From contig VWZL01000028.1 of assembly GCA_013396915.1 (NCBI GenBank), forward strand, positions 124,001-188,000: DNA of 64,000 nucleotides, read 5' to 3'. Below the pieces are notes generated by a model, which did not search any database, was not told the origin of the DNA, and worked only from the letters and a program-made list of their open reading frames with translations. A program made the position numbers and the translations under genes. This stretch comes from Stercorarius parasiticus. Its lineage: Eukaryota; Chordata; Aves; Charadriiformes; Stercorariidae. Below are positions 13,408-26,490 of this stretch, piece by piece (position 1 is the stretch's first letter; each line of letters begins with the position of its first letter).

Positions 13408-13428
13408 CAGCAGCAGCAGCAGCAGCAG
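13408..13428 (+). repeat. (CAG)7 microsatellite
   Basis: Seven uninterrupted CAG triplets lie in a locally GC-rich segment just left of the sequence gap. Whether they are transcribed is unknown. Confidence 0.95.
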
Positions 13429-13490
13429 GAGCATTGGGGATGTGATTGCGCAGACCCTCTGCATTGCCAGGGATGCAGCTGTGAAAAAAA

Positions 13491-13533
13491 NNNNNNNNNN
13501 NNNNNNNNNNNNNNNNNNNNNNNNNNNNNNNNN
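13491..13533. other. Assembly gap (43 N)
   Basis: There are 43 unresolved bases directly after a run of seven A. Any open frame crossing here is unreliable. Two single unresolved bases occur elsewhere, at 49,096 and 53,192. Confidence 0.99.
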
Positions 13534-13553
13534 TGACTCTGTGTTTCCCACAG

Positions 13554-13653
13554 CATCCTGGTGAGAGAGCACAGAGCCTCCTGGAATCCGAGTGCTCAGC
13601 AGTGCCGGAGGAGTTCAGTGAGAGGAGGCTGGGAACAGCGGATCTGTGGAAAG
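13554..13653 (+). other. Possible non-coding exon (RUSC2 5' UTR?)
   Basis: A good acceptor (TGTTTCCCACAG) ends at 13,553 and a good donor (AAAG/GTGAGA) follows 13,653, bounding a 100-bp purine-rich segment. An ATG at 13,602 opens a frame that would run on into the intron. RUSC2 genes have non-coding 5' exons far upstream of the large first coding exon, so this is a plausible candidate. The pairing of splice sites could be chance, and nothing ties it directly to RUSC2. RNA-seq junction reads from 13,653 to 31,538 would support it. Confidence 0.22.
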
Positions 13654-16600
13654 GTGAGATGGAGAAATGGTCGGGGTGGGTGTTAGTCGTGCTGATGGTT
13701 TTCAGGCCCTTCGTTGTCCTGCAAAGCGTCTGGTTTGTTTTTGTAGAGATTGCCAGCTACCCGATGGAGCTTAAGGATTTTAGGATTGCTTTGTCTCTTC
13801 AGAGGCTGTGTTGCTTCGGAGCTGCGGTAATTATAATGGATGCAAGCGAGCGAGGAGGCTGGTGTTGCTGCGCAGAATGTGTGTTTGTCCATTGTAGCTA
13901 TGAAATAACAGTTGTCATGTCCGGGGCTGGTTGTGCGGAGGCGAGCCGTGCTTCGCCCCGACAATGCCGCCGCACAGCTCTCCATTGTGCCTGCCATGAC
14001 AGACGAGCCCACACGGATTGTTTTGGTCCCGCCGGCTACCATGCTCTCTGTGCATCCCTGGCGGTGATGCTGCTGTGCAGCTCAAAAGCTATTTTGACAG
14101 GCAGCGCTTCCATGAAAAGCCAGAAACAAAGGACGTAGACAGAGGAAAGGCTGCTGTCAGTGTGGCTTTTGGCTCTTTTTATTTGGTTGGGTTTTTTTTT
14201 CCCATCCCTTTTTTTCTAAATACTGGTAAATCAATTGCTCAAAAGGCATTAGGATAAAATATTGTGGCAGATAAAACCCTGCTCTTCTGCTGAGGGATGC
14301 ATGGGTTCTGTGCAGGCTGGAGTCCTTTGTGTTTCCCAGGGTGTGTCTGTGCCGACTGTTAAATGGATGCTTTCTCCCTGCCTCTTTTTACAGATCGGAT
14401 GAGAAAGGTTATCTAGAAATGGAGGAATTACTACTTTTAATTATGGAAATGAGGGGTCCAGGCTGGGTACCAGTTACTAGAGCTTAATTACATGGTCTTG
14501 TTATAGCCAAATCCCTCTTTTCCCTCCCCACCTTCCTTCTTCTTCCCTCCCCCACCCTCTGCTCAAATCCTTCCATCAAATTGCCTCTGCAAATGCAAAG
14601 GGAGAGGGCTTGAACAAAGAGAAGGGTATATGGTGGGATAGAGGTATAGATGCTGGAGAGGCGATGTTCAGGATGACAGTCAGTGAGAACAATAAGGTAA
14701 AGGTACAAAAGAATGACATTTCAGTATGTGTGGTACAGTGATGGGGCTGTAGGGGAATGTACACATGGGAATGTAGTAACAAAAGGGGATAAACAAATAG
14801 CAGATGCAATCGTTTCAGGTTATGGAAGGTGCTAAGCATGTGGGGTTGCAATTGCAGGTGTTTTGGGGGAATGTGGTGTTAATGGAAGTTGGATTAGCAT
14901 TGGCTGTTGATCATGCAGGGACTGAATTGATGGGTGTCTTAAAGGTATATGGAGTATGGGGGAAGCAAAGATCTGATTTTTTTTTACCTCCAGATACTTG
15001 TATACTGGTGTTGCTAAAAGCCGAGCTTAGCAGGTCTAACCTATTACACAAAAGCTTTCTGTAGTTCTCCAGTGACCAAGAATAATCCAAATAAAGCATC
15101 TTTATCCTTTCAGGAGTAACAGGATGGTAGGAAAAGTGTAGATAAAATGGTAAATGTTTGGCAGAGGTGTAGAGGAACTGTGGAGAAGAAGAGGCGGGTG
15201 TGAGGGGCATTGCAGAGCTGGAGGAACAGGGGGTTGTGGGTCGGAGATGAGCAGTAGAGGGCATGGGGAGGAAATTCAGGGATGTCATTGTCAGGGAATG
15301 TAAATGTGTCCTTTGTGCTGTTATTCTCCATCCTCTCACTGTGTTCCCCGAGATGGTCAGTGCTGTGTGCAGCTCCAAGGGGTTTGTGGAGGTGGCAGCG
15401 ATCCTCAGCACAGCCTTTTCTGCAGCAGTTTTCTGAAGGAACCATTTTGCTGCTGCACGTTCTCAATTTGGTGCTCTGTCTCCATCCCTATGGAGTGGCG
15501 AGACTCTCCAGCCTTTACACCAGGTGAAGAAGATAAATCCAGAGTTTCAGTGCAGGGTGCCAGGTGGGAAGGAGAGGGCTTCCAGCACAACCATGGAGCA
15601 GAGCGTGTTCTGCTCGCAGTTCTGTGACAATGTCCTGGAAGCACCGTAGGGCATCCTTCTCATCCCGATCTTTCCCTGGGACCTGGGAACTCTCTCTGTG
15701 TCTGCAGGTCTCTGTCCCATTCAGCTCCCATGGGAGCAGGGAGCGGGATACGCTGCATTTGTGGTGCTGCTGCAGAACAGGCTCCTGCAGGAGCCTGGTG
15801 GGGGATAACAACGTCACATGCGTGTTTGCAGGTCCATCATGGGCCAGAGGACAGGAAATGCAACAGGACACCCATGCACGATACACATACTTTTATCAGG
15901 GTGTGGAAGAAAAATTGTGTATAGTTTGTGTGTACAATGCTTGTCTAAAGGAATAAAAAGAAGGTGATGCAGCCTCCTTGTCCATGTGGGGTGGGAATGC
16001 TCCCCAGGGCATTCAGGCTGTGACTAGCTCGTAGGTGCCACTCTTACCAGAGCATCTGTTAAGCAGTGAGAGTGCACAGATAATCTCTGCCTTGAGATGC
16101 TTAAAAGACAGGCAAGAGCTTCTGGTGACTGAAGCTGACCGAAATGATTCACAGGAAGGAGATATAACTGCTGCTGTGTCTCTTCCTCACTGCATTGATG
16201 CAGAATGCTGGAGATAAAATGCAGGTGGATCTCTGGATCCAAGGGACCTGGACCTGCATTGCAGAAAGTGCAGGTGGCCCAGGAGAATATGCCATGGATT
16301 CCAGAATGGCCTGCCCATGGCTCCATTTCCACCTCTCAGGTGTCTGAGGCTGTGATAGCAAACAAAAAATGAGTTCTCTGTCCCAGAGATCTCAGTTTTC
16401 TTCCAGTCTGATGATTCTGGTGAGTCAAGATCTCACTCTGGTATTACTCCTGATAGACAGACAGTAGCCCACCTTTTGCAACCCCATGTTGTGCTTTGCC
16501 CCATTTTTCATTTATTTCCCAGTCTTATTGTTCTTTTCCAATGTTTTCTGAAAGCCTTGTGTAGTACTAAAGGCAGGCTGATAAATCTAATGTGGGTCAC

Positions 16601-19600
16601 TTCCCTTCCTCTTTCGGAACAGGTACAGACCTTACCTGTATTATTTGCCAACCACACAGCTTCCCCTACTTCCTCTCTTTCTTCGTGGTTAATTTTGTCA
16701 AAAGCCCTGTTGCCAGCTTCCATCAACTGTTCTTTCCTTTTTCTGGAATCAAGAATATCTTGTCCCGCTGACTTCAGAGCATTCATCTTCTAGAATTGGT
16801 TTCCACTTCAAAAGCTCATTTCCTTTTCTGTACCCCCTTTCCTCTGTATTATCCAACCTGTTGTCTCCACAGCTTTGGTATTATTCTTCTTGCCAAATCA
16901 GCACCAAAGACGTTGTTTTAATTACCTCTGATGTCCTTCTTGGTGTGGTTATTCATTCAGGTTGGTCAGGAGTCCTGCTTTTCTAATTTCCTGACCTTGC
17001 TTGGTGATTCCAGTACTTATGATGTACATTCAAAGTATTTTTCTGCAGTACTTCTCCAATCTCTTTGTTCTTATTGGCTCTATAGCTGTTTTCCTTGATA
17101 CACCGGAGATCTGCTCTTTAAAAATTAAAAAGGCTTCATTACAGAGCTCTTTGCTTTTTACCCTTCTGTTTGGTATAAACTGGGCCAACTTGATGTATTC
17201 AGACGAAAGCCACTTCTATACTGTAGGTGGTGGGCGATAACCCATCTCAGTGGCCGCAGTTCTGACGGTTCAACCCAAGAAAAGCAAATCGAAAGTGAGG
17301 GATGGGGAGATCTGTGCGGGTGGTTGAGAGGCGGAGGATTGGAGGTGGAAGTGCCTCCCTGTCAGCTGTGGAATCACAGGACAGTACTGGATGAGGAGAT
17401 TTTGTCCCTGCATTTCTGGGAGCCATTGAAATCCAACCGGGAGTGGGAAACCTCACTTGTCCACTACCTGCGCTGCTTGGTGGGAAGAGTCCTGATGTGG
17501 ATAAAGTGCTTCTGGCAGTCTAGTCTGTAAGTCCAAAAGAGCCAGGACTTCCCCCCGTTCCAGAGCTATGCAAAAGGCTGCACGATGAGGCCTGAAGTAG
17601 CTGAGGGAGCTTGGCTGGCAGGGGGTGAAATCCATAGCAATGATCAATGGCAGCTGTGTTGGTAACCAGCCTTAGCAGGAATTTGTCGTGTTGTCTGCTG
17701 AGCAGGTTCCCTGCATGCACTAGCACTCGCCTGAAAAGTTGGTTACTCTCCAAAGAGGAAGAAACAGGCTGTCAAAATGGCTCTAGTCCCTGATTCTGCT
17801 CCAGTTTTCTCTCTTGATGCAAATGATTTTAATGTTCATTTTCTTAAAGAAGTGGGTCAGAGCAGGGGCATACCTGTTAAGATGAGCGCAAGAGCAGGCG
17901 TGTCCACAGACTCTTCCGCTCCCCACCGCAGTTGTGCTGCAGTCCCAGGGGCATGTAGACAGTGGTTTTTTTCTTTCTCAGTGAGTGAGGCTGCTGGTGG
18001 TTATAACAGCAGATAGGGAAAAAAGAGAAAAAAAAAAAAAAAGGCTGTGGTTGTTAACTCTGGTAAAGGCAAGGAAGGCATGAGACAGAGCTGTAATGTG
18101 GATGAATGGCCATAGGTGATGGCAGCTTCTGGCTCAGGCTGACCCTCTGAGTTTGCTGGGAGAGAGCCCCTGTGTTGGGTGCTGAGGGTGTGGGGCTGGA
18201 AGTACCTTTGAGTGACAAATAATAGATATTTGAGTGATGTCAGCAATCCTTTGTACTGCTGCTTGGCCAGTGATGGGAAACTGGCACAACCACCACACCT
18301 GCTCTCGGTTCCAGCGCAAGAAGAGGTTCCCTGGAAGCACAGACCGAGTGTCACTGCCCTGTTGTGCTTTTTGGGCCAGTGGCACAGATACCTCAGAGTG
18401 ATGAGAGCTAGCAGTTCCTTCTGGCAAGAGGGGATTTTCTTCTCTGGGAGTTACAGGAAAAAAACCCCAGAGCCTGTAGGGAAGACCTTGGCAAATCAAC
18501 AGCAGATTTTCACCTGAGACGTCCCTGGGACCCACTGTCACCTCCATGACTAGACCGTGCTCTGTTCTTAAGGAAGGGTGGGACACATGGACAAGAGATG
18601 GGTACTGGACTGGGGGAGTCTGCCTTCCCCTTGGTTCACAGATGTGCAAGAGACTCAACCTGAGCATCTGTGGCTTTGGCAAACGCTCAGGAGCTCTCCT
18701 GCGTGCCAGTGCCAGAAAAAAACCCACATACAGTTGCAGGAAATCGAGTTTTTCACGAGAACTCAGGTTGTCATGTGAGGTTTGAGCTGATGAGTTGCTC
18801 AACTGTGATGCAGTCAACCCTGGGGAAAATTTGTGCTCCTGGGTGTTGTGTAGCACAGACATGGTTCAGCACCAATTAGATCATCTCTCTCAGCTCCTTC
18901 TGGGAATGGGCTCTTCAGGTATTACTCTTTAAGGGAGCAGGGAATCCTTGCTCCCTACATATCTCATGTAGGGACTAATCTCATTGATTTAACTCCAGAA
19001 CTGTGCCTTATTCTTTGTAAACTAGCATCAACTGCCATCACTTCTGGAAAAATCTGACCTAAACACTTTCAGTGGGCAGGCTCTTCTCCATTCTGCTCTG
19101 CATGCATTGGTGCAGGAGCAACCACATCCTTACTTAGCCTCCTTTTGCCTAGTAGGTCCAGTTCACCTGAATTGTTTACCAGGCCACCTTCTTTTGGTGC
19201 CTGAGGTTCCCATAGCAAAGAGCAGGGACGTGTGCCTCGTGCTGCGTTGTCGTGTGTCTTCTGTGTAGCTCAGATAGCATAGCTGTCCTCACAGATGTCC
19301 CTCTCAGTGGGGAGAATGACCTGTCTGGACCATTGCACCAGTGCAATTTACTGTTCCTGACAGTGAGGATAGTTCCAGAGACTGCTTACATGCCATTTTT
19401 CCCTGTAGTCCCACCCTCAGACCTTTCCTATTAACTCATGTAGTAGAGTCGTAGGCCCATATATGAGACGAGCCAGTAGGAGGTATAAATAATTCGTATC
19501 TGTGGTCCCAAAATATTGTTGTCCCACACAGCATATCTTCCCTGGCCTTGCCTAATTCATTCTAGTGATCAATACCTGGAGTGACACATCAGCCCTGGGG

Positions 19601-21100
19601 TTTGGCTTAGTCTGGTTGACCTCTCCTTCACCGCTTGTTAGTACGTGAGAAGTTGTGGTCATTTCCAAGGGATTTCTTGCCTGGATGTGGCTTATCATGA
19701 GCAGTGATTGTAGCTTGACCCTTCAGAAGAACAGCAAGTGGATTTCAGCAGGCATTTGCACTTAACCGTTTTCTATTGGCAACAAGCTGTTCTCTCTTGG
19801 GCATAGTCTTGTGGCATCTAGCTTAACCTACTGCTGAGATTTATCTCCAGCTGCAGGTCATAGTGCTTGAAATGGCCGTTGAGGAGATCGTCCTCCTTAC
19901 CCAGATGTCTCCTCCTGCTTTCTGCTCCATGTCATATGCCTCATTTTCATTTCTGCAAACACTTATTATTTATAATTACTGTATTTATAAAGCACTCTGA
20001 AGGTGGTGACGACTTATTACGGTAAGCCTGACAGCCTTTTCATTCCCATGTGCTTCCCTTCCCTGTTTCCTCTTAGGCTGGTGGGTTTTGGGGGAGGACT
20101 GGGTCAGGGGAAAGGTGAAGCAGCATGGAGCGCGGGGGGACCTCGGACATTCCTGGAGGTGTCTAGACCCTAGTACAGTAGGGCTTGCCAGTTCACGGCA
20201 CTATAAAAGAGGAGGAGAGGAGGAACTGCCAGAAACAGACGTGTCCCAGCACTGACAAGCAATGGCATGAGGGTGGTTAATGCACAAAGGTGACAATGCT
20301 CTAGTCACACGTCATTCAGTTTATATTTGACCATATCTTGTTGAGAGACTGATACTAGTCATTGACCCACTGAGGTTTCTGTTCTCTGTGCTTCTGTTGG
20401 TGACTTTGCACAAGCTTCAGAGACCCCAAAGCATGTCTCCATCTCTGTAACCCTGACTTCTCCCAGGTTTTGTGCTGCTGATATGATTTGGTACTGCATG
20501 GTGAAGAAACACCCAAGTCTGAAGCAGTGTTTTTGTATTTGTCCTGGAGGTACTGAGAGGTGATTCCCCTCTGTACCGCAGCATGTTCGACAGCCAGTGT
20601 TTTGATCTACTGCCATGTTGTCTGCTTTCCCCTTGGCGTGAGTTGAGGTTGAAAAAGAAAAACCACAACAACCTCTTGGCCTGCTCATCAAAACAAAAGG
20701 GGAATCTTCTTTCATGGAGGCAAGCCACCAGACCTCACTGATTTAATGAGACAAATTCACCAGGGAGAATATCCTTCAGCCTGGATCTTAGTCAGACATT
20801 GAGGACCCTCTTATCTCTTGGTGGACCAGAAAGAGAATTTGCATGGGGACATGGAAAACCTCTCCCGACATGCCTACACCAAGAATTTGTGCAACGTGAG
20901 GGAACAAACCGCCCAAAAGCCACACTTCACAGACAGCAAAAAGAAACTCCTCTCCTCAGAGAACAGATATGTAAGAAAAATCCCCTGATTTGTTCTGGCC
21001 TAGTCTTGTTGCAAACTGTGAGTTTTTGAACTTGATGCTATGTTATGTAAGTGTGTGTAACAGAGTATAGTCACAAAACTAGATTTTGTCAGGTTCCAAA
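13654..21100. other. Long non-coding stretch, no gene seen
   Basis: Open frames up to 242 codons (minus strand, 18,134-18,862) carry no recognisable domain and are not exon-like. Features are limited to homopolymer runs (A-run near 18,030), a pyrimidine-rich block at 14,510-14,560 and an AT-rich patch near 19,960-20,010. The part at 13,790-14,050 is locally CpG-richer and could be regulatory. It is probably intron or intergenic DNA. Confidence 0.45.
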
Positions 21101-21101
21101 T

Positions 21102-21152
21102 CATTAAATTCATTAAATTGATTCAAACTCATTAAACTGATGTCATTAAACT
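21102..21152 (+). repeat. Four direct CATTAAA repeats
   Basis: CATTAAA occurs at 21,102, 21,111, 21,130 and 21,144 in a 50-bp AT-rich patch, each followed by TT, CT or similar. It may be a decayed short tandem repeat. Confidence 0.7.
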
Positions 21153-21289
21153 GCAAAAAGTACCTGAATGTCATAAGGAACTTTGCTTGGTGAACATCTA
21201 CATATGAATGTTAGAGTACATAAGAAATGGAGTGGAAAAATATGGTACAGAGTCTTTTAATGTTGATACAGAAAGCAGGGGACATCCCA

Positions 21290-21560
21290 CTGTTGATTGG
21301 GAAACTGTGTGCAATTAGTCACCCCAGCTCAGAAGCATGACTGCAGAGTTGGAGGGCATTGAGAAACTGCCCAGAAAACTGCACAAAGTCCTGGAAAACT
21401 CTCATAAGAGGAAAGACTGAAGAAATAGGAGTTATTTGTGTTAAATGAGAAACCGTAAGGTTCATGATATTAAGCTTGTAACATGGAAGTATTCCAGGAA
21501 ATTAAGGAGGATTATTTGAAACTGATAGTAGGAATAATTTTCACATACTGTGACTGTCCA
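21290..21560 (+). mobile_element. Possible ancient CR1/L3-like relic
   Basis: Wording such as GGAAAACTCTCATAAGAGGA followed by AAGACTGAAGAAATAGGAG resembles the block upstream of the C-terminal LINE ORF2 motif in old CR1/L3 copies. Divergence is high and no open frame remains. Boundaries are guessed and the identification is weak. Confidence 0.25.
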
Positions 21561-24500
21561 CAAATCTTGCTGTCAAACTTCAAAGCCCATCAGTATTCCC
21601 AAATGGCTTGGCATCTGTGTGAATAAGACTAGCCAGTGTATTTATAATACGTGTTCCAAAGTTGTGGAGTTTTGAAACCTCGTGGTTGAGTTGAGGCCCA
21701 TCTCAGTGCAAGGGTTTAGGAGAGGTAAGTTCTTCATCACCGCTTGTTACAGGTACTTATTCTTTTCTCTGAGACATCTGGTACAGAAAGGACACAAGAG
21801 CTTCAAGAAAGGAGGTGTCCAAATGTGAGCATGTCCTAGCCCGGAAGGAAGATCTGGGAACCTACAGTCTTAAAGTGTCTCCTCAGCTCTCTCAAACACC
21901 TTTTAAGTGATCAGAAGCAGAGTGGTCATCCCTCTGTTAGTCTTGGTGTGTACCCTGGGACTCTTACTTCCAGTACAGAGACAAGGATCATCCCCATTTG
22001 ACCTCCTTTTTTCTCCTAGTGAATAGGTCTATGTATCCTCTGTAGCACAGCAAGACTTTCCTCAGCAGAAGACCTTGGTTAATCCAGGGTTATCAGATTT
22101 AGTTAGTTAGACACTTAATGCTCTGTTGAGCCCAGTCATTCCAAGCCTAATTAGCAGGTGAGCTGTCTTGTGGAGTGATATCCTAAAATAAACTGTGCCG
22201 AATAGAGCTCTACAAGCTGAATTTGTTTTGGGTTTCCTGCCCCTGCAAGGGATAAGTTTCTCCTCTCAGAAGAAAAGTATGTGTAATCATTAGGAGTGCC
22301 TGGGCTGCTTCATAAGTATTTTATTAAGGTTCTGGATGGCCTTTTGTTAGTTCTGTTGCATGGAAAATATTCTGTTACGTAAATTGATGCTGCGGTTTCA
22401 TCCAGATCCTCTGCGTTCTGCCTTGCTGCTGGCCATGTGAACACAAAAACACACCCACACATCACAAAGACACTTGGAGAGAAGTTGGGGACCAGACCAG
22501 GGATCTGGGAATACTGTTGTACGTGAGCAGAATGAAGAGCTTGGGACTGCTCTGAGGGGTGGTGAATGTAGTAGAAAATGTGATACTCTCCCTGCCCTAG
22601 CCCCAAGGACAAGCAATGAAATTAAATGCCCGTATGTTCAAAAGGACTGACAGATAACAACTACTGTGGTGTGTAATTTGATGTGGAACTCACTCGTTCA
22701 GGAAGCTGCAAGCCCTAAGAGTTGCAAGAATTCAGGAAAAAAAAAGTTACACTATAAAGTCACTGTCATTGTGTAGGCTCCTAACTTTCTTATGGGCAGG
22801 TTATGAAACCTGCTTCTACATGTAAACTGTTCCCATATGGAGGAGGCTGCCTGTGATGGGTGGGGAGAATGGAGCAGCTGGTGACTCATTTGCCCACTTT
22901 GGGGTTATTACACTTCATGCAGAGCATCTGAACTCTGGAGGACGGGGCTTCACCCCCCTGATTCAGTCCATAGACATCTGTGTTCCTGTGCTGAAATCAA
23001 AACTTCCCTGTAGCAGTTGATCCATGAAGACTATTCATCTGTCCATTACATCTTTCTCCTCCCTCTATTTCTCAGCTAGTGGCAATAGTTGCCTTTGATG
23101 TCGGTCTTTCTTGAGAAGACCATTCTTGATAGACATGTTTTGGTCAGGGAGGTCATACCAAGACCTGCTGTGGAGTGCAAAGAGTGTTTTCTAATCTTGC
23201 ACAGGCTTGCTGTAGTCCAAAGTTTTGTCCCCTGTACAGAAACTTCTTGTCCCATCATTTTGGGAATCACTCTGCTTTTTTTTTTTTTTTTTCCCCACAC
23301 ATGCTGAATTTGGCAAAAATAAGACTCAGATACCATTTGGCCTTAATTACAGAGGATCTGTTTGTTTAGGGACCTGGCCAAAAAAGGGTCAAGAAATGCA
23401 CAGTCTTAACAGTGATCAGGAAAATTCCCTTTTCAAACCTGTTTTACAGGGTCTTTTCCTCCAGCTACCTTCAAGGAATTACAAAATCCATCCTTTGGTC
23501 TTAAAGCAGTTGGAAATCAGCAGCAAAAGTATATGTAGTCCTGATGTCCTTCGAAGGTCAGGGTAAACTTCATGCACTAGTCTCATCAGATGCTTCCTTG
23601 ATTGGGCTGTTACTCAACCTTTTTGCTCTGTAGCGTGGTGTCATCCCCAAATCAGGGTGCTGCCAGCCTCCAGACCATTGAATTGCTTATTGCATATTCC
23701 TTCTTTGGAGAGACAGAAAATTTCTTCCGGCATATCCAGTTATTGCCTCTGGTCTTGCCAGAACTACCTAGAGCTAGGAAGGGTTAAAGTTTCCTGCAGT
23801 CTTAGGAGGAGTCAGCTGTTGGCCATAGCTGCTGCTTGAAAAACCATTGAGATGTGCACTGTGAAGAGGAACATCTAATAAAACCAGGCTGCTGATGGGA
23901 TGGTTTTGGTTTGTGCTTGATTTTGGAGCTCCTGATCTGGTTGCACACAGTGTGTATTAAATTCCATGTAGGATTCCATCATTTAAAAATAGCACAGCTC
24001 TGCAGATGCAGGCATTCTGTCTGTCTGGCAGAGCGGATGCCCATCACTGGTGGGTAGTGCCATACCTGCATTTCTTCTCCTATTTACTTTGCCATGGTCT
24101 GTGTAACACCGAGTTGTCTGAAGCCAGATTCCAGTAAATGTTAGGGAGGAAAGCCCTGAAGCCCCAATGGAAGTAATTTGTGACCACTCACTGAGAAGTC
24201 TTTCCAAAGTATAGTAATTCTAGGGATGCTTTAGATCCTCAGCAACCCCTGAAATCTCCAGTGCTGTTGAGAATATCTCCATCCATATGAAGCATCCGTG
24301 CCCTCTTCACCTCTTGCTGTCATCTCAGGAGCCTTCCCCCCTGCAGTGCACACAAGAGCAAGAATGGCTGCTCGTTCACCATTGCTTGTAGCCATATAAC
24401 AGACTTCAGGAGCAGTTTTGCCATATTGTACGCCTGCAGGCACAGGTCAGAGAGACGGCTTTGATTCACAAAGCTACGCTGAGTTTGATGCCCGACTCCT

Positions 24501-25020
24501 TCAGCAGAACACTTCAGTCCCTGCCCTCCTGTGGCTGTTGTGGTGGAGACTTTGGAGCTCGCGGCTCCCAGGCATAGAAGTTGGTGGGAAAACCTTCAGT
24601 CGGCACTTATGCTGGCTTTGACTCTACCTGTGTTTTTGTCACTACTCATCTGCAGCCTCTGGTTCCTAGGGTCCTCAGTCGGGCAGGTCTGTAAAAGGAG
24701 CAGGTTGATGTGGCAGCCAGCTGACAGCCCTGCTTTGCAGCTAAGCCCTGGCCAAAGCTGTGCAGTTAAGGAGGAGTTAAGCGTGGAATCTTCAGCTACT
24801 GATTCTGCCTGGCAATTTCATTTGCTTACAGGATTTTTTTTCTTTCTGCATGGGTTCTTGAGTGCTCTGGGAACCCTGAATCAACCAGTCTCCAGCGCCC
24901 AGGCAGATCCATGTTCCAGGAAGGAATTGTGTAGTTTCTGCTCTTGTAAGATCTACAGTATGCTTCCAGAGTGCTCAGGCAGAAAGGTGCTGTAGAAATG
25001 TAGTCCCTCCTCCTGCTGCT
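21561..25020. other. Non-coding stretch, no gene seen
   Basis: No supported exon, RNA gene or young repeat. A T-run of about 17 bases lies near 23,276-23,292. Short open frames overlap on several strands without recognisable content. Confidence 0.45.
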
Positions 25021-25024
25021 GCTG

Positions 25025-25165
25025 CTACTAGAGTGTCCGTGATAAGAAAGGATTTATTGTGTCTGCAGTTTAATTCAGCAGCAGTTTCGGTGTGATATTA
25101 ATAGCTAGAAACATCAGAGTCTTTTTCTCCTCTGCGGATTTGCATATAGTAATTAGGAGCATATG
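25025..25165. promoter_or_regulatory. Candidate conserved non-coding element
   Basis: This is a balanced, low-repeat patch with an ATTTGCAT octamer (25,138-25,145), a nearby TAATTA homeodomain core and a GATATTAATAG stretch. Such composition is typical of distal enhancers, but no conservation can be measured from one sequence. Alignment to other birds would decide. Confidence 0.22.
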
Positions 25166-25954
25166 TGCTGGGGGCTGGGGCAGAGGACGGCTGGTTGGGA
25201 GAAGGAGGAACAGGTTCCAGCCCAGATCACCTCGGTGGATGCTTGTGAGTCATGGCCTATAAGAGGCACCTGCCACATGCCAGGTGATGAGTCACGGAGC
25301 AAGAGAGCACAGAAATGGGAGAAACTGGTTTGGTCACTGTCCGGCTCCTGTGTTAGCTGCTTGAGCTATTTCTGATGTCTTGTGTATCTCAAAATGCGCA
25401 AAGCAGCTGAGGGTTCTTTTTTCTTCTGATTGGGAGGCAGTCCCTGCCCCATGCTAGTTGTGTCATCGGCAGGAATACACATACCTACCTATTGCTTATT
25501 TTTTTCTCACCCACCCTCTCATCTCTGCTGGCGAGAGAGACCCTCACCCCTGACCTGCGCTGCTCCTTGCGGCCTTGAGCGCAAGGGCTGTGATAGATCG
25601 TCACGTGCTGCAGCTTCCATTTTGAACACATCATAGTCCTTTATGGTTCTGGGATGTAATGATGCATTAATCATGGGCTTAGTCAGGCTGTCCTGGAAAC
25701 CTCTGGAAAAAGCCCTGGCCCAGGCAGCACCTCATTGTGGAAAGAAAAGGGAAGTGGTCTTTTCAGGAATCACGGTTTGCTCAGCATCACAAGAGGAATC
25801 AGCCTGAGATGAGGCAGAAATTTAGGAAGTATTTAGTCTTTCTATCTTGCTGCAGCCCCCTTTAAACACTGAGTGCTGGAGTATTCACCCTGGGACCGGG
25901 CAGACCACCCTTACTCTGCTCCCTGTTTCCCGCGGCAGGGAAGGAGAGCTAGAG

Positions 25955-26090
25955 GTTTAGAATGAGTCAAACAACTAGTATTTCCCTTTACACCTTTTAT
26001 TGCATTAAATCTGCTGATGATTTACTAAGGCATTTAATGAAGGCATGAATTTGGCAGAGATGTATTAGCTGGCGAGAAATAAATGGATGA
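25955..26090. promoter_or_regulatory. Candidate conserved non-coding element
   Basis: An AT-rich but non-repetitive patch begins with an AP-1-like TGAGTCA and includes a TTTATTGCATTAAATC stretch, then GATGATTTACTAAGG and GGCATTTAATG. It stands out from the surrounding GC-moderate sequence and looks like an enhancer-type element. This is a composition judgement only. Confidence 0.22.
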
Positions 26091-26490
26091 CCAAACAAAT
26101 ACCACTGGGAAGTCCCACCCTATAACAACTCACAGGCTTCATGACCTCCACCCTCTTCTTACTCACCCCAATGGTTCAGACCCACCCTCAGGCCACTCAT
26201 GCAGTGCCCCTCGCCCTATCCTCTTCACTCACTGCTCCCTGAATGCCCTCCAGCTTCCTGGAATTTTCCTGTTCAGTTGTTTTTTTTTTTTTTTAAAAAA
26301 AACAATTCCGTACTTTCTGGCAGCTTTTGGAGTGGCGAAGCTGGGGCAGGGATGAACTGCATTACTGGGGTGCTGGAAACTGGTGCTGGAACCAGTGAGC
26401 CCTGAGATCCCCCACGCTGTCTGAAGAGTGGCTTTCAGTTTGCATTCATCTCCCAGACCTTTTTGCTGGAGGCAGACTTACAGGGAGTAA

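Noticed and set aside
13602..14138. 178-codon plus-strand open frame next to the gap
   Set aside because: It has no recognisable domain, and a strong donor at 13,654 cuts it. The Cys-rich look comes from TGT/TGC-rich DNA.
18134..18862. 242-codon minus-strand open frame
   Set aside because: It shows no domain, no conserved motif and no exon-like boundaries. It is consistent with chance in stop-poor DNA.
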